From assembly GCA_002224055.1 (NCBI GenBank), contig AZLU01000021.1:1-64000 (forward strand): a DNA stretch of 64,000 nucleotides. The letters are read 5' to 3'. Made by a program: the position numbers and the translations under genes. Each line of letters opens with the position of its first letter. The first letter of the stretch is position 1. The stretch comes from Pezizomycotina sp. ARF18. Taxonomy: Eukaryota > Ascomycota. Under the pieces are notes generated by a model. That model worked only from the letters and a program-made list of their open reading frames with translations, was not told the origin of the DNA and searched no databases. Below, piece by piece: positions 1 through 11,140 of this stretch.

Positions 1-1
1 A

Positions 2-148
2 ATCGTCGATAAACGCTCGGGGCTTTTCGGCGCATCTTCTAAGGTGGTACTACTCTGCTTTAACGGTCAGGAGGTGGGGGCTTTTTGTCAAGATGCACGT
101 GCGGTGAAAAAGGTTCTGGAGTGGATCGGGGGTGGTGGCGTCCAGTGA
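2..148 (+). CDS. 3' end of an unidentified gene, cut by the window edge
   Basis: An open frame runs from the left edge to a TGA at 146-148, giving 48 residues. The codons are GC-rich like those of the other genes here, and the sequence reads as an alternating beta/alpha tail (motifs KVVLLCFNGQEVGAFCQ and AVKKVLEWI, ending GGGGVQ). The gene is convergent with the glycyl-tRNA synthetase that ends at 676. I do not recognise the family. Two cysteines and the glycine-rich C-terminus are all that can be noted. The call rests on protein-like composition and a clean stop, so it could still be chance. Confidence 0.45.
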   Translation: MVDKRSGLFGASSKVVLLCFNGQEVGAFCQDARAVKKVLEWIGGGGVQ

Positions 149-675
149 TCGCGCAGTTTGGTAGCGGGGGAAGGCCAGCCTAAGCGCTAAAGGGAGGTGA
201 CCATTGTTGAATTTGGTGTCTGATTTTTTTGGTGTTTGATTTCTGCTATCTGATTTTTTTTTTTTTTTTCCCAACGGAGGAGAGTCCACTTAGATCCGTG
301 GGCGATAGATGCGAGTTGGGATTGGTGAAGGATCCGGGATGGCTACCCGGGTAAGAACGTTTGAAAGGTATTGTAATACAGATGCGGGCCCCAGCATCGG
401 TGGAGCTCGCAGCTCCCTAGCGATCTTAAGGAGGACAGCTCGAAGTTCAAATATATTCGATAAAAACATATGATCTGTTTATTGGACCAAGAAACACGTA
501 GAAAGAACTTTTTTCGTTCCGTTATTTATTTAATATTTAGTAAAAAAAATAAAAACAAGTTCGTTGACAAAAAGGCTGAAAACAGTGAGTGATTATAAAA
601 AAAAAAAAAAAGAGAAAACACAAGATAAAATAAATAGTAGCCTTGATTTTGAAATATAGTATTTTTTTTGTTTAT
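149..675. other. Convergent spacer
   Basis: Lies between the two gene ends. It becomes AT-rich after about 430, with a T run at 256-270 and an A run near 598-611. No further gene, tRNA or repeat is seen. Confidence 0.5.
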
Positions 676-2787
676 CTATTCCAGATCCTGACCCTCGAAC
701 AGCGGCAGCTTCTTTCATCGTATCCTCCCACGTTACATCACCGTTAACCATACCCTCCAGCTGGTCGAGGACATCCTCCACGGAACACGCACCTGCTTCG
801 TGCTATCGCGCTCCCTTAGCGTAACGCTGCCGTCCTGACGGTCTGGAAGTCGATCGTGATGCCGAACGCGTACCCAACTCGTCGTCCTGGAGTAGCGCTT
901 GCCGATCGTGGCGCCGGAGGCGTCGACCTTGCAGGATATACCCGCTCTTGCGGATCTGCGAGAGAGTTTTGAAAGTGATGGGTTGTAACTGCTCGTTGCT
1001 GGATAAGGGACCAGGAGGACTTTAGTTGGTGCGATTGAGGTGGGAAGGAGATTACGGCGCGCTGGGAATCTCCGGCGCGTCCAGTAGAGCTGTTCGGTGA
1101 GCGAGTAGATTATCCTGCGATGCCGAAGGATGGTTCGATTACGTTGGGGACGTATTCGCGAACTTTTTGGGGTAGTGTTAGCGTACGGTTTACGATAGTG
1201 ATAGAAGATGATAAGTAGAGAGAATTAGGGGAAGATGTGGGATCTTACTGTGCTCGGTTCGCGTCCTCTTCTCGACGTTGACGAGGTCCTTGCTGATCTT
1301 GAGCTCGCCGATACCTCCACGAGGACGGAAATGTCGTTACCGTCCGCGAAGTCTTCGACACGCCTCGCGCTCCTTTTGGTTCGAGCATTCGGTCAATCGC
1401 TCCTCGACGGCTTTCGCGTCCTTCTTGAATTTAGACCGAAGACTTTCTTGTTAATGTCGACCTCGTACGCTTCTACTTTCCTCGGTTCCGGAGCGTTTCC
1501 TTAACGCCGAGGAACTGGCCGGTCTTCTTGGAGTGCACGGAGAGATCGTACGCGCTCCTGTCCGCGCAGCCGACGCACTCGATCCAGCCGTAGGAAGACA
1601 GCAGCTCGGCGTCCCAGCAGTCGGAAGCGTAGTGCGCCATCTCGTTCTCCATGTGCTGCCGGAAGCGTATCTTGGTCTGGTCCACGCCGATCTTCTTGAG
1701 GAACAGCTGCACGCGGGCGAGGAAGTAACCCAGCGTTTCGTTGTCCACCATACCGGACTTTACGGCCTCGCCGATCGTCTTCTGGCTGATGTCGGTTTTA
1801 CCCTGCGACTGCACGTCCTTCGGTAGGAAAGAGAGCGTGACGTCGGCGACTTCGTGGAAGCGCGGGGGATTTGTTTTCGGGGTCGACGAAGTGTTCGATT
1901 TCCGCCATCAGGAACTCGCGGACGCGGAGGAGGCCCTGGCGAGGGGAGATTTCGTTGCGGAAGGCTTTGCCGATGGAGGCGGAGGCGAAGGGCATCTTGT
2001 CCGAGTTGAACGAGAGGAGCTTCTGGAAATTGAGGAACTGACCCTGGCGTTTCGGGCGGAGGTAACCCGGGAGGTTGCTGGAGGGGCCGATGGAGGTGCC
2101 GAACATGAGGTGAAGCTTTGGGCGGTTCGAGGTCGTTGCCGTTCAGCGGGTTCTTGATCTCGTGCTTGACGATGAGCTCGCCGAGCTCGTCGCCGTTGTA
2201 ATTGTCGATCTAGTAATATCTCTCAGGTCAATCTCTCTAATTTAATGCGTTCCCCAATATAAGAATCACTCTAGATTATTTTTACCTTCGCAAGAATTCT
2301 CCTCGTGACTCCTTAACAAGGTGATCGTCCAACTTAATCGCCTTAATCTCCTTAACCTTCTTCTTCTCTTCTTCTTCTCCGGATTCTCCTCTATATCCTG
2401 CGCCGTCTCCTCCACTCCCCCGCGGGCCTCCTTATCACCCTTCAGCCTCGCCTCGAGTACCTCCTCAACCAAATGATCCGCGCGGAAAATATCACCGGTC
2501 TTGGATCTTTACACATCCAGTCGGAGAACTTGTCGACGTGCCGGACGCCTTGAGGACGTCGTGCGGGTGAGCATGGTGCAGTCGACCTCCAGCATTTCTT
2601 CCTCGAGGACGAAGTGCTTCCGCCAGAGATCTATGAAGTTGGACTGCAGCGCGCAACCGGGCGGGCCGTAGTCGTACAGGCCCGATACGGCCGCCGTAGA
2701 GGTCGAAGGAGGGATGAAGAACATCCTGCGCCGGAGGAGGGCGTCGATGGACGCTTTGTCGAGCGGTTGGCCGGTGTACGTTGTCAT
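676..2787 (-). CDS. GRS1: Glycyl-tRNA synthetase, cytosolic/mitochondrial
   Basis: Class II synthetase that charges tRNA-Gly. The start at 2787 gives [20 protein letters not shown], followed by the family signatures [15 protein letters not shown] and [20 protein letters not shown]. Motif 2 ([17 protein letters not shown]) lies near 1.95 kb, [17 protein letters not shown] near 1.55 kb, motif 3 ([11 protein letters not shown]) near 1.13 kb, the anticodon-binding domain ([17 protein letters not shown]) near 1.03 kb, and the tail [12 protein letters not shown] ends at the TAG at 676-678. One clear intron is at 2285-2210 (GTAAAAAT...TTACTAG) and another begins near 1245. The eukaryotic charged insertion follows residue ~95 (2.3-2.45 kb). 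The frame breaks in several places inside conserved blocks, for example [17 protein letters not shown] near 2.56 kb, where single C residues seem missing; these look like assembly errors. It shares a 629-bp divergent promoter with RPF1. Confidence 0.93.
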
Positions 2788-2955
2788 TGTGACTTCTTTT
2801 TCTAGGTGCTTATGGGGTGGTCTGTGTGATTGGAGCTTTGGAGGGGATGACTCTGTTGGTTTCTGTTTGTAATGTAAGATAGGGATTTGCTTTGGAATTG
2901 ATATGGAAGGATTGAGCTTCGAATAGAAGGATGATTTGGTGGTAGTTGTAGGCAC
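2788..2955 (-). promoter_or_regulatory. In-frame upstream extension of GRS1, possible mitochondrial presequence
   Basis: An ATG at 2955 opens 56 codons with no stop, in the same frame as the GRS1 start at 2787. The peptide begins MPTTTTKSSFYSKLNPSIS and is rich in Ser, Thr, Lys and His, with only three acidic residues, all near its end. In fungi and animals one GlyRS gene usually serves both cytosol and mitochondria, with the longer form made from an upstream start. The sequence shows the open frame and its composition; the targeting role is inferred. Confidence 0.45.
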
Positions 2956-3416
2956 GAGGCGAGCAAAAGGCGTTCTTATTTATAAGACGTCCTAATGCTC
3001 TTCTCATATATGACGATTTCCAGTTGTGAATCCTTTCGACTCCCCCTGGCTTTGTCCTTTGTAGAGTCACAGAAAGGTTTCGTGATGTTGAGCGAGGTGG
3101 AAGAGTCAATTCCAAGCTTAAGCGGATAATAGCAGTAAAAAATAAAAAAAATCTGTTCATATTTTTTTTGCTTTTGGTGGGGTTGCTCAAGCTCCAAGCT
3201 CTAGCAACACAGAATACGTTACCGAGAAATACTTAGTATATAAAGGAGCAGCAAAAAAAAAAAAAAAAAAAAAAAAAAGCAAAAAGTGACCCATCTAATT
3301 CTTTTATCGCGGCGCAAACGAAAAACTTTTTCTGCAAGAGCCTCAATCCTTCAACTCCAACTGTCAGCTATCTATCCACTATCCTCCAGCTAAGCCAACC
3401 AAAGCCCTCAAGCACA
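2788..3416. promoter_or_regulatory. Divergent promoter region of GRS1 and RPF1
   Basis: 629 bp separate the two start codons, which face away from each other, so this stretch must hold both promoters. It carries a 26-bp A tract at 3253-3278, 139 bp upstream of the RPF1 start. Such poly(dA:dT) tracts are known to exclude nucleosomes in fungal promoters, especially of ribosome genes. A TATA-like TAGTATATAA lies near 3234-3243. Confidence 0.55.
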
Positions 3417-4515
3417 ATGCCGCCGGTACGAAATTCCGACTTCTCAATAAAAAACAAAGACAAGCGCCGCTCGCACAATGCCTCCCTCCGCCGCACCGCC
3501 GAGAAGACGAAGCGCGAGAGCGCTTCGAGCGGAAGAAAATGGAAGCCCGCGACCCGAAACTGAAAGAAGAACGGTTAAAGAAAAACATACCGCAGACCAT
3601 AGAAAGCAAGCGTGTGTGGACGATAGGTATTCGAGTTTAGTCAGGATTTATTCCACTCTTCCAACCCTACGGAGGATAACGGCGACGATAATGACAACGA
3701 AGAAGGAGCAGAGCAATCGAGGAGCGAGCTAGCGGCGAAGGACCTTGAGGCCGCATACGCTGAAACGACGGCGCTGTTTCCAGGAGGTAAACCGGGTACG
3801 ATGCCGAAGCTACTGCTGACGAGTACGCGCAACGGCCGCTGCCACGGCCAGTTCGAGGCGATCGCGACTGCTTCCGAACACGACGTACGTACCACGCGTA
3901 ACAAATTCTCCATACCGGAAATATGCACCTTCGCTTCGAACAGAGAATACACCGCGTCGTCGTCGCGCTCGAAGACTCAAAAACGGTCCACGGATTAATA
4001 ATAATTGTCCTCCCCGCCGGTCCAACGTTCCACTTCTCCATGACGTCCTGGACGGACGGTACCGGTGTAAAACAACCAGCGGCAGAATATTAACAGAACG
4101 AGAACACGATCGAGGGAAAAGGGAAGGAACGAACCACATCCCCGAACTTATACTGAATAACTTCGTTACACCGCGGGAAGGTTACGGCGAGTTTATTCAG
4201 AGTCTGTTTCCGCCCGTCCGGAGTTTCAGGGGAGGCAGGGTTGTGACGCTGCATAATCAGCGGGATTATATTTTTTCAGGAAGCATAGTATATTTTCCGC
4301 GATCTCGATAAGGATGGTACCAGGGGGAAGGGGATAGGACTACGTGCTGAAAGACTTGTGGGAAGAAGGCTGGTGAAGACGTTGTATTAGAGTTGGCTTG
4401 CAGGAGCTTGGGCCTAGGTTTACGTTGAAGCTGAGGAGGTGGAAAGGGCGTTTGCGAAGGGACTGAGTGGAATGGAAGGGCAAGATGGAGAAAGACAGGC
4501 GAAGTTCCAATTGTA
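3417..4515 (+). CDS. RPF1: Ribosome production factor 1 (Brix domain)
   Basis: Brix-family factor needed for 27S pre-rRNA processing and 60S subunit assembly in the nucleolus. The N-terminus (MPPVRNSDFSIKNKDKRRSH) has the basic IKNKxKR motif, followed by RFERKKMEARDPKLKEERLK and NIPQTIESKRVWD. The Brix core can be followed across frames: PKLLLTSTR near 3.8 kb, NGLIIIVLPAGPTFHFSM near 4.0 kb, HIPELILNNFVTPREGYGEF near 4.15 kb, VVTLHNQRDYIFF near 4.25 kb and LQELGPRFTLKLRR near 4.42 kb. It ends in AKFQL with TAG at 4513-4515. At least five frame changes occur, all without loss of the expected residues around them. No intron is needed. Divergent with GRS1, convergent with ARB1. Confidence 0.9.
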
Positions 4516-4886
4516 GACAAAATGTTTTTTTTTTCTATTAATATCTGCTGTACTTTTATACTACATCATGCATTCTGTTTGTCTACGAACTATTGTCGTC
4601 ACTCTTAAGTCTAGAAGGCGTTTGGGGAAAATCAAAGAATTGTACTTTAGCAAAACATTCATAATTATCAATATTGAATGCAGTTTTTAGTTTTTACTCT
4701 TCGTAAAGAGCTTCTTTAATCTGGTTAGTTCGTCTATACAACCAATTTTTAAAAAGGAAATTATGGAAAATTGACACAAGAACCTGACTCTAATAAAATA
4801 AACAATAATAAGTCATTGCAATGAGAAAAAGCACTTTTCTGGATCCCCCCAAAACCGATTGATGCAAATTTGAAGATGGAAATAAT
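4516..4886. other. Convergent spacer between RPF1 and ARB1
   Basis: AT-rich, with a T run at 4524-4533 and no open frame of note. It presumably carries both 3' ends. Confidence 0.5.
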
Positions 4887-6974
4887 TTAGACAGCTCCCT
4901 TGTCAATCATCTTTTTCCTGAGGTAGTTCTTGTAGCTCGTGATTGTTCCATCCCACCTGGTGATTGTCTTGTTTTCGCATACCAGGATGTCCTTCGCGAT
5001 CTTGTCCAAAAGTCTATAGAAAGGGGACTGTTAGTAAATTGCAAAACAAGAGTCGAGTAATATCAGCGGGAAAGCTTACCTGAAATCGTGGGAAACAACT
5101 ACGACGCCGCCTTCGAAAGCGTTGATGGCGTCGGCTAGCGTCGATCGTAGGGATATCGAGACCGTTGGTAGGTTCGTCAGGAGAAGCATGTTGGGGGATT
5201 CGAGAGCGAGGAGGCGAAAACGATACGGGACTTTTGCCCTTCGGAGAGGGTTCCATAAGCGCCATCTGGCGCCTCCGGAGAGACCGTACCTACCGAGCTG
5301 CTGCCTCCAGTACTGGATGTCCTGGCTCTGCTCGGGAACTTGTCGCGGCAGAAATCGACGGCGCTCTTCGTGAGATCCAGCTGCTCGGCGGAGTGCTGAC
5401 TATACAGGCCGAGCTTGAGATGGGTGTGGCGGCTGACTCTGCCTCCCTGCGGGTTGAGGCGGCGAGCATGAGGCGGAGGAGGGGGATTGCCGACACCGTT
5501 GGGCCGACGAGGGCGACGCGGGAGTCCATGTCGATACCGAGGTCGAGGTGCTCGTAAAGGTTATCCTTGGCGTCCCCGGAGTAGGAGAAAGTAATGTCGT
5601 CGAAGGAGAGGACGGGAGGGGAAGCTTCTCGACTTCGGCGAACCTGAAGGTGAAACCCTGTCGGCTCGACCTTCTCGATGAGGCCGTCGGCTTCCATCTT
5701 GTCGAGGATCTTCTGCCGCGATTTGGCCTGCCTGACCAAATTGGCGTACGTACCGGCGGAGGCGATGAACTTCTTGATGTGCGCGATTTCTTCCTGCTGC
5801 TTGTGGTACTGCTTCATCTGGTTCGTCTCGTTTTCGGATCGTGTTTTGATGTACCTGTTTGAGTGGATTGTTTATCAGCGTCTCGAGCCTACAGGAATCG
5901 AATTGAGATACGAATACTTACGTATCGTAGTTGCCACCGTAGTAGATGAGATCGCGCATTCTCATGTCGATCATGTTCGTACAGACACCGTTCAGGAAAT
6001 CTTGACTGTGGGAGACGAGCACGAGAGTGTTGGTCCACTTCTTTAGATATTCTTCCAGCCACACGCACGCCTCAAGATCCAAGTGGGCCGTTGGGTCGTC
6101 GAGCAGCAGCAACGATGGTCGGACGAAGAGAGCTTTGGCCAGGGCGACACGCATACGCCAACCTCCGGACATGTCCTTTGTCATCTGTTCATCGTCTTCG
6201 GGGTAAAGCCCAAACCGGTAAGAATCAATGCCGCACGGGTGAGAATGTAGACGGGTCCATAGATTCCATACGCTGGACAGACAAACCATTAGTTGATCGA
6301 GTTTAGGTGAGAGACGAGCACAGGGAGTCATTTTGTGGGTATTACCTCGTAAAGATCTTCTAGGACAGGGCTTTCGGGTCCCTCCTTCTCGAGAATTTCT
6401 TCAGCGAGAAGGTCGAGACGCTTCATTTCGTTCTCGGCTTCCCTGACAACGTACTCCAGAGCACCGTACTCCGTCGGGTCGGCGGGCGTGTTCAGGAGGT
6501 AGATATCGACGTGCTCGGGATGGGGAACTCCCTCGCTGCGATAACTCTTGAGCAGGGTACTCTTACCGCAGCCGTTCTCACCGAGGAGGCCGTACCTCCG
6601 GCCAAAGTTGAGTTCCAGGATCCGTCCGAAACGAGGACTTTACCGTGGAACACCAGCGAGACGCTGGTGATTTAACGTCCTTGGACGAGGCCATCGAGGC
6701 CAGGACTCCCGTCGTGACGCGGTCGCTCAGGCCGTGGGCGTCCTGCTGCAGCGAGAGCTTGCTGACGTCCGGCAGAGCTGCCTGCGAGGTGGCGGGCGCA
6801 TCGTCCAGGTCGGGAGGGGTGGCGTCGCCGCGACGGACGAGGCTGTGGATCCCGCCTTAGACCCGGCCTTCGACGAGATCCTGGAGGTGGCTGTCTTCTT
6901 CTTGCCATCGTCTCTCCGGCTGCTGCTGCGGCGGCCTTCTTAGCTTCTCTCTTAGCTTTGGAAGCGGATACCAT
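4887..6974 (-). CDS. ARB1: ABC-F ATPase of ribosome biogenesis
   Basis: Soluble twin-ATPase protein that travels with 40S and 60S precursors. The start [16 protein letters not shown] is typical of filamentous-fungal Arb1. ABC domain 1: Walker A region [15 protein letters not shown] across a frame change at about 6.55-6.6 kb, signature [17 protein letters not shown] and Walker [20 protein letters not shown] near 6.1 kb, then [20 protein letters not shown]. The linker [20 protein letters not shown] follows. ABC domain 2: [13 protein letters not shown] at about 5.6 kb, [11 protein letters not shown] at about 5.5 kb, [11 protein letters not shown] and [15 protein letters not shown] at about 5.15 kb, and the end [15 protein letters not shown] with TAA at 4887-4889. 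Three introns are clear: 6345-6273, 5921-5855 and 5079-5014. Several frame changes fall in both Walker regions, consistent with sequencing errors. Confidence 0.94.
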
Positions 6975-9677
6975 CTTTGCTGATATGTGTGTTGAGTGAG
7001 GTAGTTAGGGGGGAGGGAGGTTTAGTCTAGGAAAATCCTTGTGGAAAGGAGGAGCTTGATATCAAATGTCAAAAAAAGCTGTCGTAGCTTTCGTCAAGGT
7101 GAAGATAACAAGACAACAAAAGAAGGAAGAGAGATGGTTGGAGCTAAGAGAAGAAAATAAGAGAGAGAATGAAGACGAGATGATGAGAAGAAAGATAGAA
7201 AAGAAGGCCACTAAGGAAGACGAAAGGACAGTTGAATTGAAGAAAGCTTGAGAAGTAGAAGAAATGAATAGTAAGATGAAAAAATATCCGACACAAATAG
7301 AGGGCAATTAAAAAATGGTAAAAATTTTATTTTAGAATTTATTTATTTTTTTTCTTTTTTTTTATTACTAGGTGAAATCTCGTTCAAGAGGGGGGAAAAT
7401 TTTTTCGTATTAATTTTTTTTTTTTTTTTTTTTTTTACTTTTTCCTCCTCCAAAGCTCATACAAACTTTTCTTAGTGTATCACCTCTATTGTTTGCCTCC
7501 TTACAAAGGATCCCACGTCACTGGCTGCTGCTCCTTTGCTGCCCTCTTTATTGCTCCTATGCTCATCGTGCACACAATTGAGCTCCTCGTTATCTTATGG
7601 CGTACATGGTACATCTGCAAGCATATCAATCGCTGCTTTCAGTGCAGAAAGCAGGTAAAGAATACAGAGTAGCTCAAAAGCTAGCTGTGTCTTGGCTTGC
7701 ATACAAGCGTAGCTTTTTGGGAGAGCCGCAAACCAAACGGCAGCTAAAGCTAATGGTTGGAATAATTCGCTTAAGCTCTTTCAAACCGCCAAAGAGAGCT
7801 CGTGGTTAAGGTTGATTGGTATCAAAGGGTCCCTATATTGGAGGCGTTTAGACTGTCTTGATCCGTTGGGCTGCCCCTTTCGCGTTTGTCAAAGTCCTCG
7901 CCTTTTTGAAAACGATTTCAGGCTCGGGTTGAGGACTAACTCTTGCTTTATAGGAGGCTTTTTAACAACCATCTTATAGCTTTAGCACGCATTGTTTCGG
8001 AGACTTTTCGCCACAAACTCGATGCAACATTTTCGGTACCTCGCCACTTTTTCGACTCGAGGACCGTGGAAAAGCTGTCCTCCAAAGTCGTTGTCTATCG
8101 TTCTGATCTTCTTGGATACGACGACATACGAACGAGAAATTTTCAGGGCTTCTGTCCTTGTATGGTAATCAAGTTGCCGACAGTTTAACTACTCGAAGTA
8201 ACACGGGACGCATTGGAAAAAAAATTCCAGCCAAACAACATTGTTACTTCGTTTTCCAAGTCGCGTGGTCAAACGTCGTTCAAACTTCAGCCCTATTGAA
8301 GAATACCGAATACGCACGAAACCGGAATGGAGGCAAAAAAAAAAAAAAAAAAAAAAAATGCAACTATGACGTGCCATATCTAAACTGGGTATTTTCTGGT
8401 TCACACTTTCCCAGAGAAGACACTTCCGACGGCGCGGGTCTCACTAACAAGAGGAATTATTGACTACATCGGCAATCTCTAGGTGAATCTTTGATGGAGT
8501 TATGACCATTGATGTTTTCATCCAGTCCTACTTTAAGATCTAACTTCCCATTTCTTTCCCTCTATTTTTTTTCTCTAGTTCAGATTGGCGTATAGCGGTA
8601 GGAATGCCGATCAGCTCTTAGCGTTCTTTGTATATCAGCAGCGACTCCTGACATCATTATCTTCGGCTGCCTCCGGCCAATCAAAAAAAAATTTTTATTC
8701 GGAGGAGAAAGGAATATTTTTTTTTTAGCTATTCCTGACGGAACTGGGCACACGAGCTAGGAATAAACCTATCTCCCGCCCTTACTCACAAGCAAGACGA
8801 TCTCTTGGGTTTTTTGAGTTCCTAGTGGGGAACCCTGACAGAGCTTCCCCCGTCTTGGCTGAGGTTGGAAAAATGGCCAGGGCTGGTCCCTGCCTTGCCT
8901 GCAATATACGGGTCATAGCGCAAAACTGTTATCTCAAATCACGAATGGACCAGCAAAAACGTACCGTCATCAATACAAATACCATCTTAATATTATAAAT
9001 ACCACAACGCGAGAGAAACAATAATGATCCTCAATAATGGAAAGAGTTCTATATTTGCAAAAAAGAAAGGGTAAATCGTGTTTATTCGAGGGTCAGGCTA
9101 ACTCGAAAGGCTCGCTAGCAAAAGAAAAAGGAGGAAAATGGGTGGATTTGGGTTTATCAGTCGAGGGGGAACTTCAGGAAGTATTGGTATTGGTCTGGCC
9201 AGCCGAACAGCATGTTGCTAACCGTTGATCCGATCGCCGGAGTGGGACCTCAAAAAGACGAAAAAAGACGAAAAAGAAAATAAAAAAAAACTTTCACCGT
9301 GAAAAATTTTTCTTCGACGTATTTTTCGTCTTTTCTTTCCCAGTTTCCACTTTTGACTAGCTAAGACTGGCTACTGCTGCTATCGGTCCCATTAAACATA
9401 AAAATGAGACCACGGAACCCCCCCAATTTCTGCTCAGGATGAAAATGCTCCGTTCGGAATCTCGAACTGCCTGGAAAAAAAAAAAATTCCCTCGTACGTT
9501 TTTTTTTTTTTTTTTTCTTCAGGCGGTATATTGCCGATATACTATTCCAGGATAGCTCTCTTCACGTAGAAGCGGACGGACCCTTCCATGCTGCTGTACC
9601 GTCAGCATGCCATACCAGCGACAACCGACGAGGTTTCGGGAGGATGTGAAAACCCTCTCGAGAGGGAGAAGGAGAAG
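6975..9677. other. 2.7-kb spacer without a recognised gene
   Basis: Contains T23 at 7414-7436 and A24 at 8335-8358, and a purine-rich stretch (7080-7280) just upstream of ARB1 that yields a lysine/glutamate-rich frame, probably by composition. A short hydrophobic frame at 7475-7672 ends in what could be a 5' splice site, but nothing joins to it. Near 9251-9335, GACGAAAAA copies face TTTTTCGTC and could pair. No gene can be supported. Confidence 0.4.
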
Positions 9678-11002
9678 ATGGACCAAGACCATTCTCCTAC
9701 TCCCACGAGAAACCACTCGACGGCTACAGCTGCGCAAGAAGAAGAAAACGTCGACGCAGATTTCACGATGTCGTGGTCACAGAGGCTTCGACATTTCACT
9801 TGGGCGTAAGTAGAAAACAGTAAACTCACTTTACCCTTTTTGGAAAATTAATTGACGAATGCTAACGAGAAAAAATTTTCCCCTTAGTTGGTTCACGGTG
9901 ACGATGTCGACGGGTGCCTCGCAGTTGTATCCGCGCCATCCCCTTCGCATTCAACGGACAGTACGCGATCGGTGTCACGGTCTTCATCTTAAATTTGGTG
10001 CTGTACCTAATCTTCAACTTGTTGATATGGCTGCGGTTCATCCTTTACCCGAAGGCTCTGAAGGCCTCATTCCTGCACCCGACGGAAGCGCTGTTCATCC
10101 CCTGCTGGCTAGTCACACTCGGCGTAATCCTCATAGGCGGCGCCAGCTCGCCACGGACCGGACGGGCAACTGGTGGATAGTTACCAGCAGGGTTATATTC
10201 TGGATATACTGCGCTCTAGCCATCACCCTCTCGTCCTTCTACCTCGTCATGTGGGCGACGCAGACGCACACTATCAAATCCATGACTCCCGCTTGGATTT
10301 TTCCGATCTACCCTTGCCTGATAATGGGTCCCATCGCTGCAACGCTAGTACCGCACCAGCCGTCCCGCACTCGCTTAATATGCTCGTCGCGGGAACTACC
10401 GTTCAGGGAATCGGGTTTTTGATATCGCTGATGGTGTATTCGGCGTACATCTCCCGCCTTATGACTGATAAATTGCCCGATCCGGCGTTACGACCAGGTA
10501 TGTTTATATCCGTCGGTCCATCGGCTTTACAGTTATCGGATTGATCGGTATGGGAAAGCCGCGGTTCAAGACGACGCGTTCGGGAGCATGATCGTGGGCA
10601 TCCAAGGTGAAGTCGCGCAGGACGTAATACGCATAGTCACGGTCTGGTGCGGCGTTTGCTCTGGGGTCTTGCGATGTGGTTCTGCCTGATCACGATCGCG
10701 GCGCACATACTGTGCGTGTGGGAGAAGACTTTGACGTTTAGGTTGAACTGGTGTCTTTTCTGTTCCGAATAGTACGTCTACCTACCTCTACTGTAATTTC
10801 TACTCCATGGGATGGTTTTCACGATTTGCTGATACACATGACAGCTGCCCTTACGCTCGCTACCTTCCGCATCGCCGAGTCGTTTGACTGCACACCAATA
10901 CGTGTCATTGGTTCGGTGATGGCGTGCATGCTCGTTCTTTTCTGGTTCTTTATATTCTTCAAGATGATTGTCGCCGTTAAGAGGAGGAGATACTCTGGTT
11001 AA
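9678..11002 (+). CDS. Malate/C4-dicarboxylate transporter, TDT (Mae1-like) family
   Basis: Plasma-membrane carrier with about ten TM helices, in the family of yeast Mae1 (malate uptake) and Ssu1 (sulfite export). The opening RLRHFTWA|WFTVTMSTG is the family signature. Helices follow: FNGQYAIGVTVFILNLVLYL, WLRFILYPKALKASFLHPTE, ALFIPCWLVTLGVIL, SMTPAWIFPIYPCLIMGP and LRPGMFISVGP. The end RVIGSVMACMLVLFWFF leads to RRRYSG and a TAA at 11000-11002. Introns are at 9806-9887 and about 10770-10849. The charged N-terminal tail starts at 9678 (MDQDHSPTPTRNH); an upstream in-frame ATG at 9588 is also possible. The HPTE and PKALK motifs resemble Mae1 more than Ssu1. The substrate is inferred. Frame changes occur near 9.93, 10.17, 10.35 and 10.55 kb. 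Confidence 0.85.
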
Positions 11003-11109
11003 TAAGGACGAAGATAGGGAGGAAGGAGGTTCAAGAATCCTGAGAGCGACTTTGACGGAAGTCCTGTCTAAAAACAAGAGAAAAAAAAGCACACGTTCGC
11101 TACTTCGAA

Positions 11110-11140
11110 AACACAAACACACACACACACACAAACACAC
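11110..11140. repeat. (AC)n microsatellite
   Basis: About 31 bp of AC dinucleotides with two AAAC interruptions, downstream of the TDT transporter. Confidence 0.9.

Noticed and set aside
3379-4139. Minus-strand frames of 76-124 codons across RPF1
   Set aside because: They are antisense shadows of the GC-rich RPF1 coding sequence.
7066-7251. Charged 61-codon frame upstream of ARB1
   Set aside because: Arises from a purine-rich stretch in the promoter and leader region of ARB1; no homologue known.
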